Assembly: GCA_031261705.1 (NCBI GenBank)
Contig: JAISJD010000050.1
Coordinates: 1-64,000 of the forward strand
Direction: 5' to 3'
DNA from: Lactobacillales bacterium
GTDB taxonomy: Bacteria > Bacillota > Bacilli > Lactobacillales > Streptococcaceae
DNA length: 64,000 nucleotides
Under the pieces are notes generated by a model. It searched no databases and was not told the origin of the DNA. It saw only the letters and a program-made list of their open reading frames with translations. A program made the position numbers and the translations under genes. Below are positions 1 to 8,213 of the stretch, in pieces. The number at the start of each line of letters is the position of its first letter. Within the stretch, counting starts at the first letter, position 1.

Positions 1-72
1 TTTCATTCTAACAGAGATTTTTATGCTTTTTTTCTGTATGTTCAAAATAAAGTGATATTGAAAAACAGAAAA

Positions 73-161
73 GGTGTGAGAACACATTTGTGTCACCCAC
101 ACCAAATATTCTAGAGCCCTAAAAACGTGTATTCAGATTTTTACCTGAGTACACGTTTTTC
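73..161 (-). terminator. Tandem hairpins after ribF
   Basis: The first is an 11-base-pair stem (121-131 pairing with 150-160) whose arms end in A5/T5, so it can end transcription from either side. Just beyond it, GGTGTG at 73-78 pairs with CACACC at 98-103 and is followed on the minus strand by a short T run. Together they would end the truB-ribF transcript. Confidence 0.75.
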
Positions 162-163
162 TA

Positions 164-1102
164 TTATTCAATGACAAAATTCTCCGTAATCAATTCATCC
201 GACTTCAATTGATCAACTAATGCGTCTACTCCGTCAAATTTCACAAAGCCACGAATGAAATGAACCCACTCAACCGTTGCCGCTTCCCCATAAATATCCT
301 CATGAAAATCAAGAATATAAACTTCAAGCGTTTTCGGACGTCCTTCCCCAAAGGTTTCATTGTGACCAATAGAAGCCATGCCCTTATACCAATGCCCATT
401 GACAAAGAAACGAACCACATAAACACCAATAGCAGGCAGACGGACAAAGCTTGGGACTTCAATATTCGCAGTCGGAAAACCAAGCAATCTTCCTCTAGCA
501 TCGCCATGTACCACAACACCGCTTGTTTCATACCGATATCCAAGTAGCTCATTTGCTCCTTCAATATCCCCACTATCTAATTTTTCTCGAATCCTAGTAG
601 AGCTGACTTTTTCTTGTTCTTCACTAAATTCTGGCACCGTAATCACATCAAAACGACCCTTGGCATATTCTGGTAATTTCTCCACATTTGCCACTTCTTT
701 CTTACCAAATGTATAATCAAATCCTGTAACCACAGCTTTCGCATGTAACTGAACGATATATTGCTCCACAAATTCTTGGGGCTTCAAGCTGGCAAAGCTA
801 GAGGTAAAATCCACTATGTAGTAAATATCTACTCCATTTTTTTCCATTAAGCATGCCTTTTTTTCTGGTGTGTTTAACGGTTGTAAAACTTCAGTATTCA
901 CCTTGTTAAAAACAATGGACGGGTGCTGATTAAACGTCATTAAGGCTAATTTAACTCCACGCACGTCCGCTAATTTTCTTCCAGTTTGAATAACTTCCTG
1001 ATGCCCTCGATGCACACCGTCAAAATAGCCCAATACAAGCACGACATCCTCTTTGAAAATTTGTTCCTCCAAATAAGGATGATGCAAATGAATGGTCAAC
1101 AT
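164..1102 (-). CDS. ribF: Bifunctional riboflavin kinase / FAD synthetase
   Basis: Makes FMN from riboflavin and ATP, then adenylates FMN to FAD, in the cytoplasm. The N-terminal nucleotidyltransferase half shows GYFDGVHRGH at about residues 25-34 and SSTR at about 167-170. The C-terminal kinase half starts near GRLLGFPTAN at about 204-213. About 312 residues is the usual length. It follows truB by a short gap, the common Firmicutes order. The ATG at 1102 is chosen; a GTG nine bases upstream is also open. The leader just before the start resembles that of truB (both contain AAATGAGTGAAGAA). Family assignment is secure. Confidence 0.95.
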   Translation of the reverse strand: MLTIHLHHPYLEEQIFKEDVVLVLGYFDGVHRGHQEVIQTGRKLADVRGVKLALMTFNQHPSIVFNKVNTEVLQPLNTPEKKACLMEKNGVDIYYIVDFTSSFASLKPQEFVEQYIVQLHAKAVVTGFDYTFGKKEVANVEKLPEYAKGRFDVITVPEFSEEQEKVSSTRIREKLDSGDIEGANELLGYRYETSGVVVHGDARGRLLGFPTANIEVPSFVRLPAIGVYVVRFFVNGHWYKGMASIGHNETFGEGRPKTLEVYILDFHEDIYGEAATVEWVHFIRGFVKFDGVDALVDQLKSDELITENFVIE

Positions 1103-1121
1103 GTTCTTCACTCATTTCTTT

Positions 1122-2057
1122 CTACAAATTTATTTCTAAATCATTTCGGAGCACTTTACTCGGCTTCCAGATTCCATTTTTATCAGGGTGTTCCATATAT
1201 AAACTTACAACTTTTTCTTGATAAAATAAAGCAACTAATGTAGAAATATCTGATGAAATTCCCAGTTCTTTAGCTGGAAGTCGCGCGCCATTTTTTACTT
1301 GACGATAGAGTTCATTCGATAAATCAATTCTCGGAAAATCAGCTATACCTCTCTCAATTGGCAACAGAGCAGAAGCAATGTCTCCATTTTCCATTAATTC
1401 TTGTACTTCCTGTAAGGTTAGAGACATTGACCGGTCTAATCCTGCGGCTTTTGTTCGTGTTAACTCAGACATATGTGCTGGAAGTCCCACCTTTAGACCA
1501 GTATCAACAGAAAGTGTCCGAACATAAGTCCCTTTCCCACAAACTACTTTAAAACGCCAAGATTGTATGCCCTCTTTCTCATGAAAAACAGGTTCACTCG
1601 TCCGTTCAAAGCTATAGATTTCCGCTGTCCTAATAGGTCTTTCAACCGTTTCACCATTACGAGCATATTCATATAGGCGCCTTCCATTGACCTTTACCGC
1701 AGAAAACATTGGAGGAATTTGTGTAACTGTTCCTGTCATTTCACTCATTGCTTGGTCAATTTGTTCTGTAGTTAGTGGTTCCTTCATAAAAACTTTTTCG
1801 ACTACTTCCCCTGAAGCGTCCTCTGTTGTCGTTGAAAAGCCCAAAGTAATCTCACCCTCGTATGTTTTCCCAGAATCCACCATGTACTCAATCACTTTTG
1901 TTCCTTTTCCGATACAAATAGGTAAGACACCTGCAACATCTGGATCTAGCGTGCCACCGTGTCCAATTTTTTTCGTTTGTAAAATTTTACGCAGTTTAAA
2001 AACACAGTCATGACTTGTCATGCCACGTTCTTTCCACAGAGGTAAAATTCCGTCCAT
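1122..2057 (-). CDS. truB: tRNA pseudouridine(55) synthase TruB
   Basis: Isomerises U55 in the T loop of tRNAs. The catalytic motif GHGGTLDP lies at about residues 32-39, with Asp38 as the nucleophile, followed by GVLPICIGKGTKV. The start MDGILPLWKERG is the usual beginning of the Lactobacillales proteins, so the ATG at 2057 is preferred over a GTG at 2066. The C-terminal part would be the small RNA-binding extension. It lies directly upstream of ribF and directly downstream of the broken sir2 gene, whose last stop codon abuts the alternative GTG. Confidence 0.95.
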   Translation of the reverse strand: MDGILPLWKERGMTSHDCVFKLRKILQTKKIGHGGTLDPDVAGVLPICIGKGTKVIEYMVDSGKTYEGEITLGFSTTTEDASGEVVEKVFMKEPLTTEQIDQAMSEMTGTVTQIPPMFSAVKVNGRRLYEYARNGETVERPIRTAEIYSFERTSEPVFHEKEGIQSWRFKVVCGKGTYVRTLSVDTGLKVGLPAHMSELTRTKAAGLDRSMSLTLQEVQELMENGDIASALLPIERGIADFPRIDLSNELYRQVKNGARLPAKELGISSDISTLVALFYQEKVVSLYMEHPDKNGIWKPSKVLRNDLEINL

Positions 2058-2066
2058 TTTCTTCAC

Positions 2067-2787
2067 TCATTTCTCAGTCATTCTGTTAGCTATTATATCA
2101 TAAGAGGGCGGCAATCTTCTGAAAAATTTCTTTTGCATTCCCAATATAGGAGCAGCTTGGTCGCGTAATAGAGACCGCTTCCTCATTAATGACCAATACT
2201 TCTGCATTTCTTGCGCATAATCTAGTAAACCGGCAAAGGGATAAACCTTAAAACTCGTGCCAACTATAACAATGAGCGTTGTCGCTTCCACATGTTGAAT
2301 TGCTTGCACTATTCTTTTTGTGAAATCGGTTCCTCGTAAAGAACAATATCTGGGCGCAACACGCCACCGCAAGCTCATACAAATGATAGTGAAACGTTAA
2401 AAACTTATATTCACTCAACAAGAACTGGGCAAGATAATGTAATAAATAAATTTGCTGATTACCTCAATCAAGCAAGATGGTTGATCACCCCATTGATTAC
2501 CCCAAACGTTTTTCATGAAAAAAGCGCCTCTCGATTTCTTATCGAGAATTGCTTGAAACGTTGATAAATCAGACTTATTCACATTTTTAGAATTATAAAT
2601 CTTACGGGCTTTCTCAAGAACGTTCGACTTAACAAATATTCCGGAGAGTCAATCCCATGGTAAACGCCTGTTATCGTTTGATAATCTGGAATTCCAGACA
2701 ATGTAGAAACTCCTGCTCCAGTTAAAAAAGTGACTTACTCGGCAGACAAAATTTTTCCACTGTTTCTTGCGCCGTGAATTGATTCAT
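2067..2787 (-). pseudogene. Decayed Sir2-type NAD-dependent protein deacylase
   Basis: Sirtuin signatures are present in order but in different reading frames. A start with a good Shine-Dalgarno (GGAGGAAG) at 2787 reads 21 codons and stops. One frame over comes TGAGVSTLSGIPDYQT, the Rossmann NAD-binding motif (about 2690-2740). CGGVLRPDIVLYEE, the zinc-ribbon end, lies near 2320-2370 and soon hits a stop. The C-terminal part, with LIVIVGTSFKVYPFAG, lies in another frame ending at 2067. Part of the middle (about 2380-2600) has little recognisable sirtuin sequence. The family call is firm and the gene is clearly non-functional as read. Confidence 0.85.
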
Positions 2788-2835
2788 TTTACTTCCTCCA
2801 AACTAAATCTTTTCATTTATACTTTAAATTTTACC

Positions 2836-2872
2836 TATGAAAAAAACACAAAGCAAGTTTCGCCTTGTGTTT
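2836..2872 (-). terminator. Terminator after the PFL/hypothetical unit
   Basis: A nine-base-pair stem (2846-2854 with 2862-2870) is followed on the minus strand by seven T. It would end the transcript of the ACT-domain, PFL and 130-residue genes. Confidence 0.75.
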
Positions 2873-2879
2873 GATTGTT

Positions 2880-3272
2880 TTACAAAAATTGTTCTCTCGT
2901 GTGTGTCGCATAAGGCTCCCAGAAATCCTTTAAGATAAAAAAAGAAAGCTCCTGCCTATCTGTTAATGAAAACTTTGGAAGCTCGGGAAGTTCATCATCT
3001 TCAAAGAAAAAAGTATCTGCCTGTTCAATACAAATGGTACCGATTAATTCTAGCATCAGTCCTCTTTTCTTCTCAAAGTAAATATAACCCACCGCATCCA
3101 CAAATCTATCTGGTAAGCACAATCCATACCCCTGTAACTCCGTATTGAAAATACTAAGTCCGTCCGGTAAAATAATAAATTTATTGACTAAATCAACAGT
3201 CATCCATTTTGATACTTGACCAAAATCAATAATATCTAATTCAGTTCGAGGATTATGGTTCCCAAAATACAT
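2880..3272 (-). CDS. Hypothetical protein, 130 residues
   Basis: Not recognised. A soluble, acidic protein without signal peptide or membrane segment, with an acidic FFFEDDELPELP stretch near residues 88-99 and several aromatic residues. It follows the PFL-family gene by 17 bases, has a G-rich Shine-Dalgarno (GGGGGAAA) before the ATG, and is followed by a terminator, so it is the last gene of that transcript. The conserved pair upstream does not reveal its role. Confidence 0.6.
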   Translation of the reverse strand: MYFGNHNPRTELDIIDFGQVSKWMTVDLVNKFIILPDGLSIFNTELQGYGLCLPDRFVDAVGYIYFEKKRGLMLELIGTICIEQADTFFFEDDELPELPKFSLTDRQELSFFILKDFWEPYATHTREQFL

Positions 3273-3289
3273 CTAAGTTTCCCCCACTT

Positions 3290-4633
3290 CTAATTCTTAA
3301 AACTATGAATTGGCGCTGGAATATGCCCACCACGCAAAATAAAATCAGTGGATAATTTTTTATTTACCTTCATTACAGGTGCCGTACCGAGCAACCCACC
3401 AAACTCCACTTGGTCACCCACCGTTGTTCCCTTTGCTGGAATAATACGAACAGCTGTTGTTTTTTGGTTAATGACCCCAATTGCCGCTTCATCCGCAATC
3501 ATTGCTGCAATGGATTCCGCAGGTGTTTCTCCAGGAATCGCAATCATATCCAAGCCAACTGAACAAATAGCAGTCATTGCTTCTAATTTTTCTAAATTAA
3601 GCGTCCCCGCATTCACTGCGTCAATCATTCCCGCATCCTCCGACACTGGAATAAATGCGCCAGATAAACCTCCAACATGATTACAAGCCATAACGCCACC
3701 TTTTTTCACCGCATCATTTAGTAAAGCAAGTGCCGCTGTCGTACCATGAGTGCCGACCTGCTCTAAGCCCATTTCTTCTAAAATATGTGCCACCGAGTCG
3801 CCAACTGCTGGCGTAGGGGCTAAACTAAGGTCAACAATGCCAAATGGTACATCTAATCTAGCAGAAGCAATCCGTCCAACCATTTGACCCATACGAGTAA
3901 TTTTAAACGCTGTTTTCTTTACAGTTTCAGCGACCACATCAAAGGGTTCGCCTTTGACCTTTTCAAGTGCACGCTTCACCACACCTGGCCCAGAAACCCC
4001 GACATTGATAACAACATCCGCTTCCCCAACCCCATGAAAAGCGCCTGCCATGAACGGATTATCCTCTACTGCATTGGCAAACACGACGAGCTTTGCGCAA
4101 CCCATATCGCTTAATGCAGCTGTTTCTTTGATGACATTCCCCATATCACGCACCGCATCCATGTTAATCCCTGCTTTTGTAGAGCCAACATTGACTGAAG
4201 AGCAGACAAAATCCGTTTCCGCTAGAGCTTGTGGAATAGAATCAATTAAAATCTTATCCCCTTTTTGGTAACCTTTTTGCACAAGAGCAGTAAAGCCGCC
4301 GATGAAATTAACGCCAATTTTTTTCGCAGCTTTATCTAAAACTTTTGCAAAGGGGAGATAATCTGTCGCATCTGTTGCCGCACCAATAATCGAAATTGGG
4401 GTGACGGAAACACGCTTATTGATGATTGGAATCCCAAATTCTGTTTCAATTTGTTCTCCAACTTCAACAAGATTTTTAGCTTTTGTCGTCACCTTTTGAT
4501 AAATTTTTTCACATGCTTTATCAATATCTGGGTCAATACAGTCGAGAAGCGAAATGCCCATGGTGATTGTCCGAATATCAAGTTTTTCTTCTTCAATCAT
4601 CCGAATTGTTTCTAAAATCTGATTGGTTTCCAT
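3290..4633 (-). CDS. PFL-family protein (UPF0210 / DUF711)
   Basis: A 447-residue member of a widespread conserved family of unknown function, structurally related to glycyl-radical enzymes such as pyruvate formate-lyase. Recognised from its start ([13 protein letters not shown]), the central [18 protein letters not shown], and the C-terminal [12 protein letters not shown] do not see the glycyl-radical loop of true PFLs, so radical chemistry should not be assumed. It is preceded by a strong Shine-Dalgarno (GGGAGGGAAACG) and lies 12 bases after an ACT-domain gene, a gene pair conserved in many Firmicutes. Confidence 0.9.
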   Translation of the reverse strand: METNQILETIRMIEEEKLDIRTITMGISLLDCIDPDIDKACEKIYQKVTTKAKNLVEVGEQIETEFGIPIINKRVSVTPISIIGAATDATDYLPFAKVLDKAAKKIGVNFIGGFTALVQKGYQKGDKILIDSIPQALAETDFVCSSVNVGSTKAGINMDAVRDMGNVIKETAALSDMGCAKLVVFANAVEDNPFMAGAFHGVGEADVVINVGVSGPGVVKRALEKVKGEPFDVVAETVKKTAFKITRMGQMVGRIASARLDVPFGIVDLSLAPTPAVGDSVAHILEEMGLEQVGTHGTTAALALLNDAVKKGGVMACNHVGGLSGAFIPVSEDAGMIDAVNAGTLNLEKLEAMTAICSVGLDMIAIPGETPAESIAAMIADEAAIGVINQKTTAVRIIPAKGTTVGDQVEFGGLLGTAPVMKVNKKLSTDFILRGGHIPAPIHSFKN

Positions 4634-4645
4634 TCGTTTCCCTCC

Positions 4646-4912
4646 CTATAATTTGTGCATCGCATCAAAAATTGCTTCGTTTTGAATGCTAATTTTTAAT
4701 CCCAATTCATCGCCTAAATCACTTAGTTCTTTACGAACTGCTACAAAATCGTGATTTTCACCTAATTCAAGTAACATCATCATTGTGAAAAAATCATCTA
4801 AAATGGTTTGTGATACATCCACAATATTGATATTTAGCTCTGCCAGCTTCACACTGACATCTGCAATGATTCCAACCTTGTCTTTTCCAATTACGGTTAA
4901 TACTGCTCGCAT
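4646..4912 (-). CDS. ACT-domain protein (UPF0237)
   Basis: An 88-residue single ACT domain, starting MRAVLTVIGKDKVGIIADVSVKLAELNINIVDVSQ, the family's typical beta-alpha-beta opening. ACT domains bind small ligands, usually amino acids, and regulate partner enzymes. Standing alone and directly before the PFL-family gene, it probably regulates that protein, though no ligand is known from the sequence. It is the first gene of a three-gene minus-strand unit with a recognisable promoter upstream. Confidence 0.88.
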   Translation of the reverse strand: MRAVLTVIGKDKVGIIADVSVKLAELNINIVDVSQTILDDFFTMMMLLELGENHDFVAVRKELSDLGDELGLKISIQNEAIFDAMHKL

Positions 4913-4954
4913 AAAAACTCCTCCAATTTATCTATCGTTTTTTAGGTTTCATCT

Positions 4955-4982
4955 ATTATCGCATGTTTTGAGTGATTTTCAA
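4955..4982 (-). promoter_or_regulatory. Promoter of the ACT/PFL operon
   Basis: On the minus strand, TTGAAA (4977-4982) and GATAAT (4955-4960) are separated by 16 bases, close to the sigma-A consensus and about 45 bases before the start codon. Confidence 0.55.
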
Positions 4983-5027
4983 ATAAATTTCTGAATTATT
5001 AGATATTTTTATTCTCCTATTGACGTG

Positions 5028-5036
5028 TGTTATAAT
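5028..5036 (+). promoter_or_regulatory. Extended -10 promoter of the prenyltransferase gene
   Basis: TGTTATAAT is a perfect extended -10 element 37 bases before the start at 5073. The -35 region is weak, which is normal for extended -10 promoters. Confidence 0.6.
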
Positions 5037-5072
5037 TTTCAAGGACAAATTATTATTACTGGGGGAATTTGA

Positions 5073-6020
5073 ATGAGTTTTCAAACATTTTTAAGATTTA
5101 TCCGGATAGAAACCAACCTTGCCAGCGCATTTCCTGCAATTTTAGGTTTTTTATTCTCTATCTACTATTTTCATGAATTTTCTTGGAAGGTATCTATTTT
5201 GTACTTTATCGCATTAATGCTCGTGGCAGCTTTTGTCACTGGGTGGAATAACGTCATGGACTTCCGCTTAGCAAAAGATGAGGAGTATCGTGACAAGCAT
5301 AATCTGCTCAGCACCGAACACATTTCTCAAAAATTAGCGTTTACCGTACTTGGTGTGATGATTAGTGTTGCGTTAATCATTGGGATTGCTTTGATTTTCA
5401 TGACGAATCTGCTGTTATTACCTATCGGAGGCGTTTGTGTATTAGTCACGATTTTTTACACATTTAGTCCCTTTGCCTTTTCCAGAATGCCACTTGGGGA
5501 ACTTTTAGCGGGCTTTGTTGAAGGATTGGGCGCTTTCTTTCTAGCTGTTTTTGTTAACACCTGGGATAAAGAATTTATGGTGCTTGATGTGGATTGGAGC
5601 ACTTGGAATTACTCCTTGCATGGAAATATTTTATTATTTATTACCGTTATTTTAAGCGGTATTGCTTGCGTAGTCTTTAATTTCAACATTATGTTAGCAG
5701 ACAATATTTGTGACCTGGACCAAGATGTGAAAAATGAGCGGTACACGTTACCTTACTATTTAGGAAAAAAAAACGCGTTAAAACTCTTTCACTTCATGTA
5801 CTGGTTGCCTTATTGCACCGTAACACTTTCAGTCATTCTTGGTTTTCTTCCATTGACTGCTTTGATTGTTTGGTTAACAGTACCATTGATTAAAAAGAAT
5901 GTTGACATTTTTAGTAAAGAACAGATTAAATCAAAAACGTTCATCCGTGCGATTCAAAACTTACAAATTTTTGAGGGCGCTTGGATTATTGGAATGCTTT
6001 TAGGTATTATTTTTATGTGA
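5073..6020 (+). CDS. menA: UbiA-family prenyltransferase, probable 1,4-dihydroxy-2-naphthoate polyprenyltransferase
   Basis: An integral membrane enzyme of 315 residues with eight or nine hydrophobic helices. Both Asp-rich motifs of the UbiA family are visible: NNVMDFRLAKD (about residues 58-68) and DNICDLDQDVKNERYTLP (about 210-227), which bind Mg-prenyl diphosphate. The second, with its YTLP tail, resembles MenA-type enzymes that attach a polyprenyl chain to dihydroxynaphthoate to make demethylmenaquinone. No other men gene is in the window, so MenA specificity is inferred from the family. It stands alone between its own promoter and a terminator. Confidence 0.8.
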   Translation: MSFQTFLRFIRIETNLASAFPAILGFLFSIYYFHEFSWKVSILYFIALMLVAAFVTGWNNVMDFRLAKDEEYRDKHNLLSTEHISQKLAFTVLGVMISVALIIGIALIFMTNLLLLPIGGVCVLVTIFYTFSPFAFSRMPLGELLAGFVEGLGAFFLAVFVNTWDKEFMVLDVDWSTWNYSLHGNILLFITVILSGIACVVFNFNIMLADNICDLDQDVKNERYTLPYYLGKKNALKLFHFMYWLPYCTVTLSVILGFLPLTALIVWLTVPLIKKNVDIFSKEQIKSKTFIRAIQNLQIFEGAWIIGMLLGIIFM

Positions 6021-6023
6021 TTT

Positions 6024-6064
6024 AAAGAACCAGCCCTCTCTTAACGAAAGTGGCTGGTTTCTTT
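6024..6064 (+). terminator. Bidirectional terminator
   Basis: AAAGAACCAGCC (6024-6035) pairs with GGCTGGTTTCTTT (6052-6064). The A-rich left arm and T-rich right arm serve both the prenyltransferase gene and the convergent gene ending at 6064. Confidence 0.85.
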
Positions 6065-6588
6065 TATTTTTTAAAATGATTAAAATCAATAATATTATCA
6101 GGTAATCCTTGCTTTTCCTCAGCTTCCAGTTGAGTAATCACATCAATTAGCTCATTTTTTGCTAGCTCAAAGGATTTTTTATCTTCCTCTTCCTCCGCAC
6201 AAATTAGAAGCTCGCCCAATTCTTCTGAGGCGTCCCCATAGATTCCACTTTCCGTGCCAAGTACTTCTGGATAAGTTGCGGAATTAACAGCTAGATTGGT
6301 CCGAATTCCTAAAAGCTCAAAGTCATCCTGCTCCACATTTTCGATAATTTCAGACTCAAACTCATCCATGAGTACTGCAAAATCCATTAATGAAAAGGTA
6401 TCTAAAAGAATATAGTTTTCAACCTTTCCCAATGTTTCTTGAAAGGCAAGCATAACCTTTTTTTCCATTGTTTTTTTGAGCTTTCCTTCTTTCGTAAGAA
6501 ACCTTTGCCCAACTTGAAACATGACTAAAATAGTAGATTGATTAAAATCTCTTTCAAAAGTAAAATTAAAATGAATGTTCTGACTCAT
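6064..6588 (-). CDS. Hypothetical protein, acidic, 174 residues
   Basis: Not recognised. A soluble acidic protein with a long Glu-rich C-terminal third (AEEEEDKK near residues 130-140). The start at 6588 is chosen because GGGGGA sits at the right distance, and because this ATG overlaps the stop of the upstream methyltransferase by four bases (ATGA). That points to translational coupling, and to a possible link with the methyltransferase. The convergent terminator lies at its end. Confidence 0.65.
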   Translation of the reverse strand: MSQNIHFNFTFERDFNQSTILVMFQVGQRFLTKEGKLKKTMEKKVMLAFQETLGKVENYILLDTFSLMDFAVLMDEFESEIIENVEQDDFELLGIRTNLAVNSATYPEVLGTESGIYGDASEELGELLICAEEEEDKKSFELAKNELIDVITQLEAEEKQGLPDNIIDFNHFKK

Positions 6589-7199
6589 CTTTTTTTCCCC
6601 CAATTCAATTGAATTTGTAGCTTCAGCTTTGTCTTCGGATTAACCTTAAAGCCTGCTTCGTTCATTAACTGTCTGATTTCCTTTGGCCGATAAACCTTTA
6701 CATCGCCTTCCTTATTAAACTTATCAATATAAAAATTATAAAAAGGAAGTACAAGTGAAGGAATATGAATTTCAGCGATTAATAGCTTTCCACCCGGTTT
6801 TAACACTCGATAAGCTTCTTTTAAAAATTCCTCTGGATGTGGAAAATGATGAAAAGAGGCACTACAAATGATTTGGTCAAACGTTCCACTATCAAAAGGA
6901 AGGTGTTCAGCATTCCCCTGTACAAACGAAAATTCCGGATAACGACTTTCCGCCATTTTTATCATCTCATCCGATAAATCGATCCCTGCTCCAATAAATT
7001 TAGGATTCTTTTCAGATAACATAGATAGGAGCTTTCCATTTGCACAGCCCACATCGAGAACGACCTCGCTAGGAGTAAGATTTAACTCCTCTACAATCGT
7101 TTTTTTAAACGGAAATGAAAAGAGACCATCCAAACTTTTATCAAATTTATTAGCAATTTTATTGTAATGTGTTCGAGAAAGTGAAATATAATCTTTCAT
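6585..7199 (-). CDS. Class I SAM-dependent methyltransferase
   Basis: About 204 residues. The SAM-binding motif I VLDVGCANGKLL lies at about residues 46-57, an acidic GIDLSDEMIKMA follows, and the post-II region reads FDQIICSASFHHFPHPEEFLKEAYRVLKPGG, typical of the UbiE/Methyltransf_11 group acting on small molecules. The substrate is unknown. The menA-like gene nearby makes a menaquinone role tempting, but this protein lacks the fuller UbiE pattern and is transcribed separately. The ATG at 7199 has a well-placed AAAGGAAA; an ATG nine bases upstream has no room for one. Confidence 0.85.
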   Translation of the reverse strand: MKDYISLSRTHYNKIANKFDKSLDGLFSFPFKKTIVEELNLTPSEVVLDVGCANGKLLSMLSEKNPKFIGAGIDLSDEMIKMAESRYPEFSFVQGNAEHLPFDSGTFDQIICSASFHHFPHPEEFLKEAYRVLKPGGKLLIAEIHIPSLVLPFYNFYIDKFNKEGDVKVYRPKEIRQLMNEAGFKVNPKTKLKLQIQLNWGKKR

Positions 7200-7313
7200 G
7201 AATATCATTTTCCTTTCTTTGTCTAATAATTATAGTTTATTATAACATGAAAGCTTTCTAAATTATCCACTCTCCTGCTTATTTTTTTTAAAAGATGATG
7301 ACGGTTCAACTGC

Positions 7314-7342
7314 TTGAGCAAACAATTTTTATTTGTTATGAT
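7314..7342 (+). promoter_or_regulatory. Promoter of the MBL-fold hydrolase gene
   Basis: TTGAGC (7314-7319) and TATGAT (7337-7342) lie 17 bases apart, 79 bases before the start codon. Confidence 0.6.
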
Positions 7343-7421
7343 TTGATTGGGAGCGCTCTATTTTTCAGAAAAGTTTTATCAATCAACCTTAGGAAAGCTT
7401 TGTCATTAAGGGGGAAGACAG

Positions 7422-8123
7422 ATGCGAATCACAAGCCATGGAAACATTCATCAAATTACCTTTTTACCCTATATTTTTCCAGTTAACAGTTATATTTACG
7501 AGGAAGAAACAACATTAACGTTAATAGATATTGGTACCTCTTCCTTATGTAAACCAATCGTACAGCTAAGTAGAGAATTGAAAAAGCCAGTAACGACCAT
7601 TCTTTTTACGCACCCACATTCAGACCATATCGCTGGACTGGACAAAATAATGGATTCTTTTCCAGATGCAAAGGTCTATGTCTCAGAGCGAGATGCCCCA
7701 TTATTAGAAGGCGATTTTTCACTTAAAACAACAGAAGAACAAACAAAAATCAAAGGTGGCTTTACAGAAGTAAAAACCACACCTGACTTTTTAATGAAAG
7801 AAAATGATACAATCGGTTCTTTAACTGTCCTTGCAGCACCAGGGCACACGCCAGGTTCTCTAGCATTTTACGATAAAAAATCGGGCATTTTAATTGTTGG
7901 AGATGCCTTACAAGTAAAGGGCGGAGTCGCTGTTGCAGGAGACACACGTCTCTTCTTCCCATTTCCAGCCTTTGCTACATGGAGCAAAAATGAAGCAGTC
8001 AAAAGTGCCAAAAAGCTCTCTAACTTAAAAATTCGTCTACTAGCAACCGGGCACGGAGACATGCTTGAAGACCCTAAAGAATTGATATTAAATGCCATCG
8101 CACGCGCCGAAGCAAATTTATAA
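7422..8123 (+). CDS. MBL-fold metallo-hydrolase
   Basis: A 233-residue cytoplasmic metallo-beta-lactamase-fold protein. The metal-binding motif HPHSDH lies at residues 64-69. GHTPGS, GDAL and GHGD follow in the order expected for the other zinc ligands. It resembles glyoxalase-II-like and thioesterase-like hydrolases, but the substrate cannot be told. The start has an excellent Shine-Dalgarno (AAGGGGGAAG). Single-gene unit with its own promoter and a terminator shared with the convergent sugar island. Confidence 0.85.
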   Translation: MRITSHGNIHQITFLPYIFPVNSYIYEEETTLTLIDIGTSSLCKPIVQLSRELKKPVTTILFTHPHSDHIAGLDKIMDSFPDAKVYVSERDAPLLEGDFSLKTTEEQTKIKGGFTEVKTTPDFLMKENDTIGSLTVLAAPGHTPGSLAFYDKKSGILIVGDALQVKGGVAVAGDTRLFFPFPAFATWSKNEAVKSAKKLSNLKIRLLATGHGDMLEDPKELILNAIARAEANL

Positions 8124-8168
8124 AATGAAAATTTCGAGGGATAACGGTAGAGAACTCCCTGATAACAC

Positions 8169-8213
8169 CATGAGCAGCTGAGGATGATACCCCAGTTGCT
8201 CATGATGATTTTT
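8169..8213. terminator. Bidirectional terminator ending the sugar island
   Basis: CATGAGCAGCTG (8169-8180) pairs with CAGTTGCTCATG (8193-8204). A T run follows on the plus strand and an A/T-rich flank lies on the other side. It separates the MBL-fold gene from the convergent glucosyltransferase gene. Confidence 0.75.
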
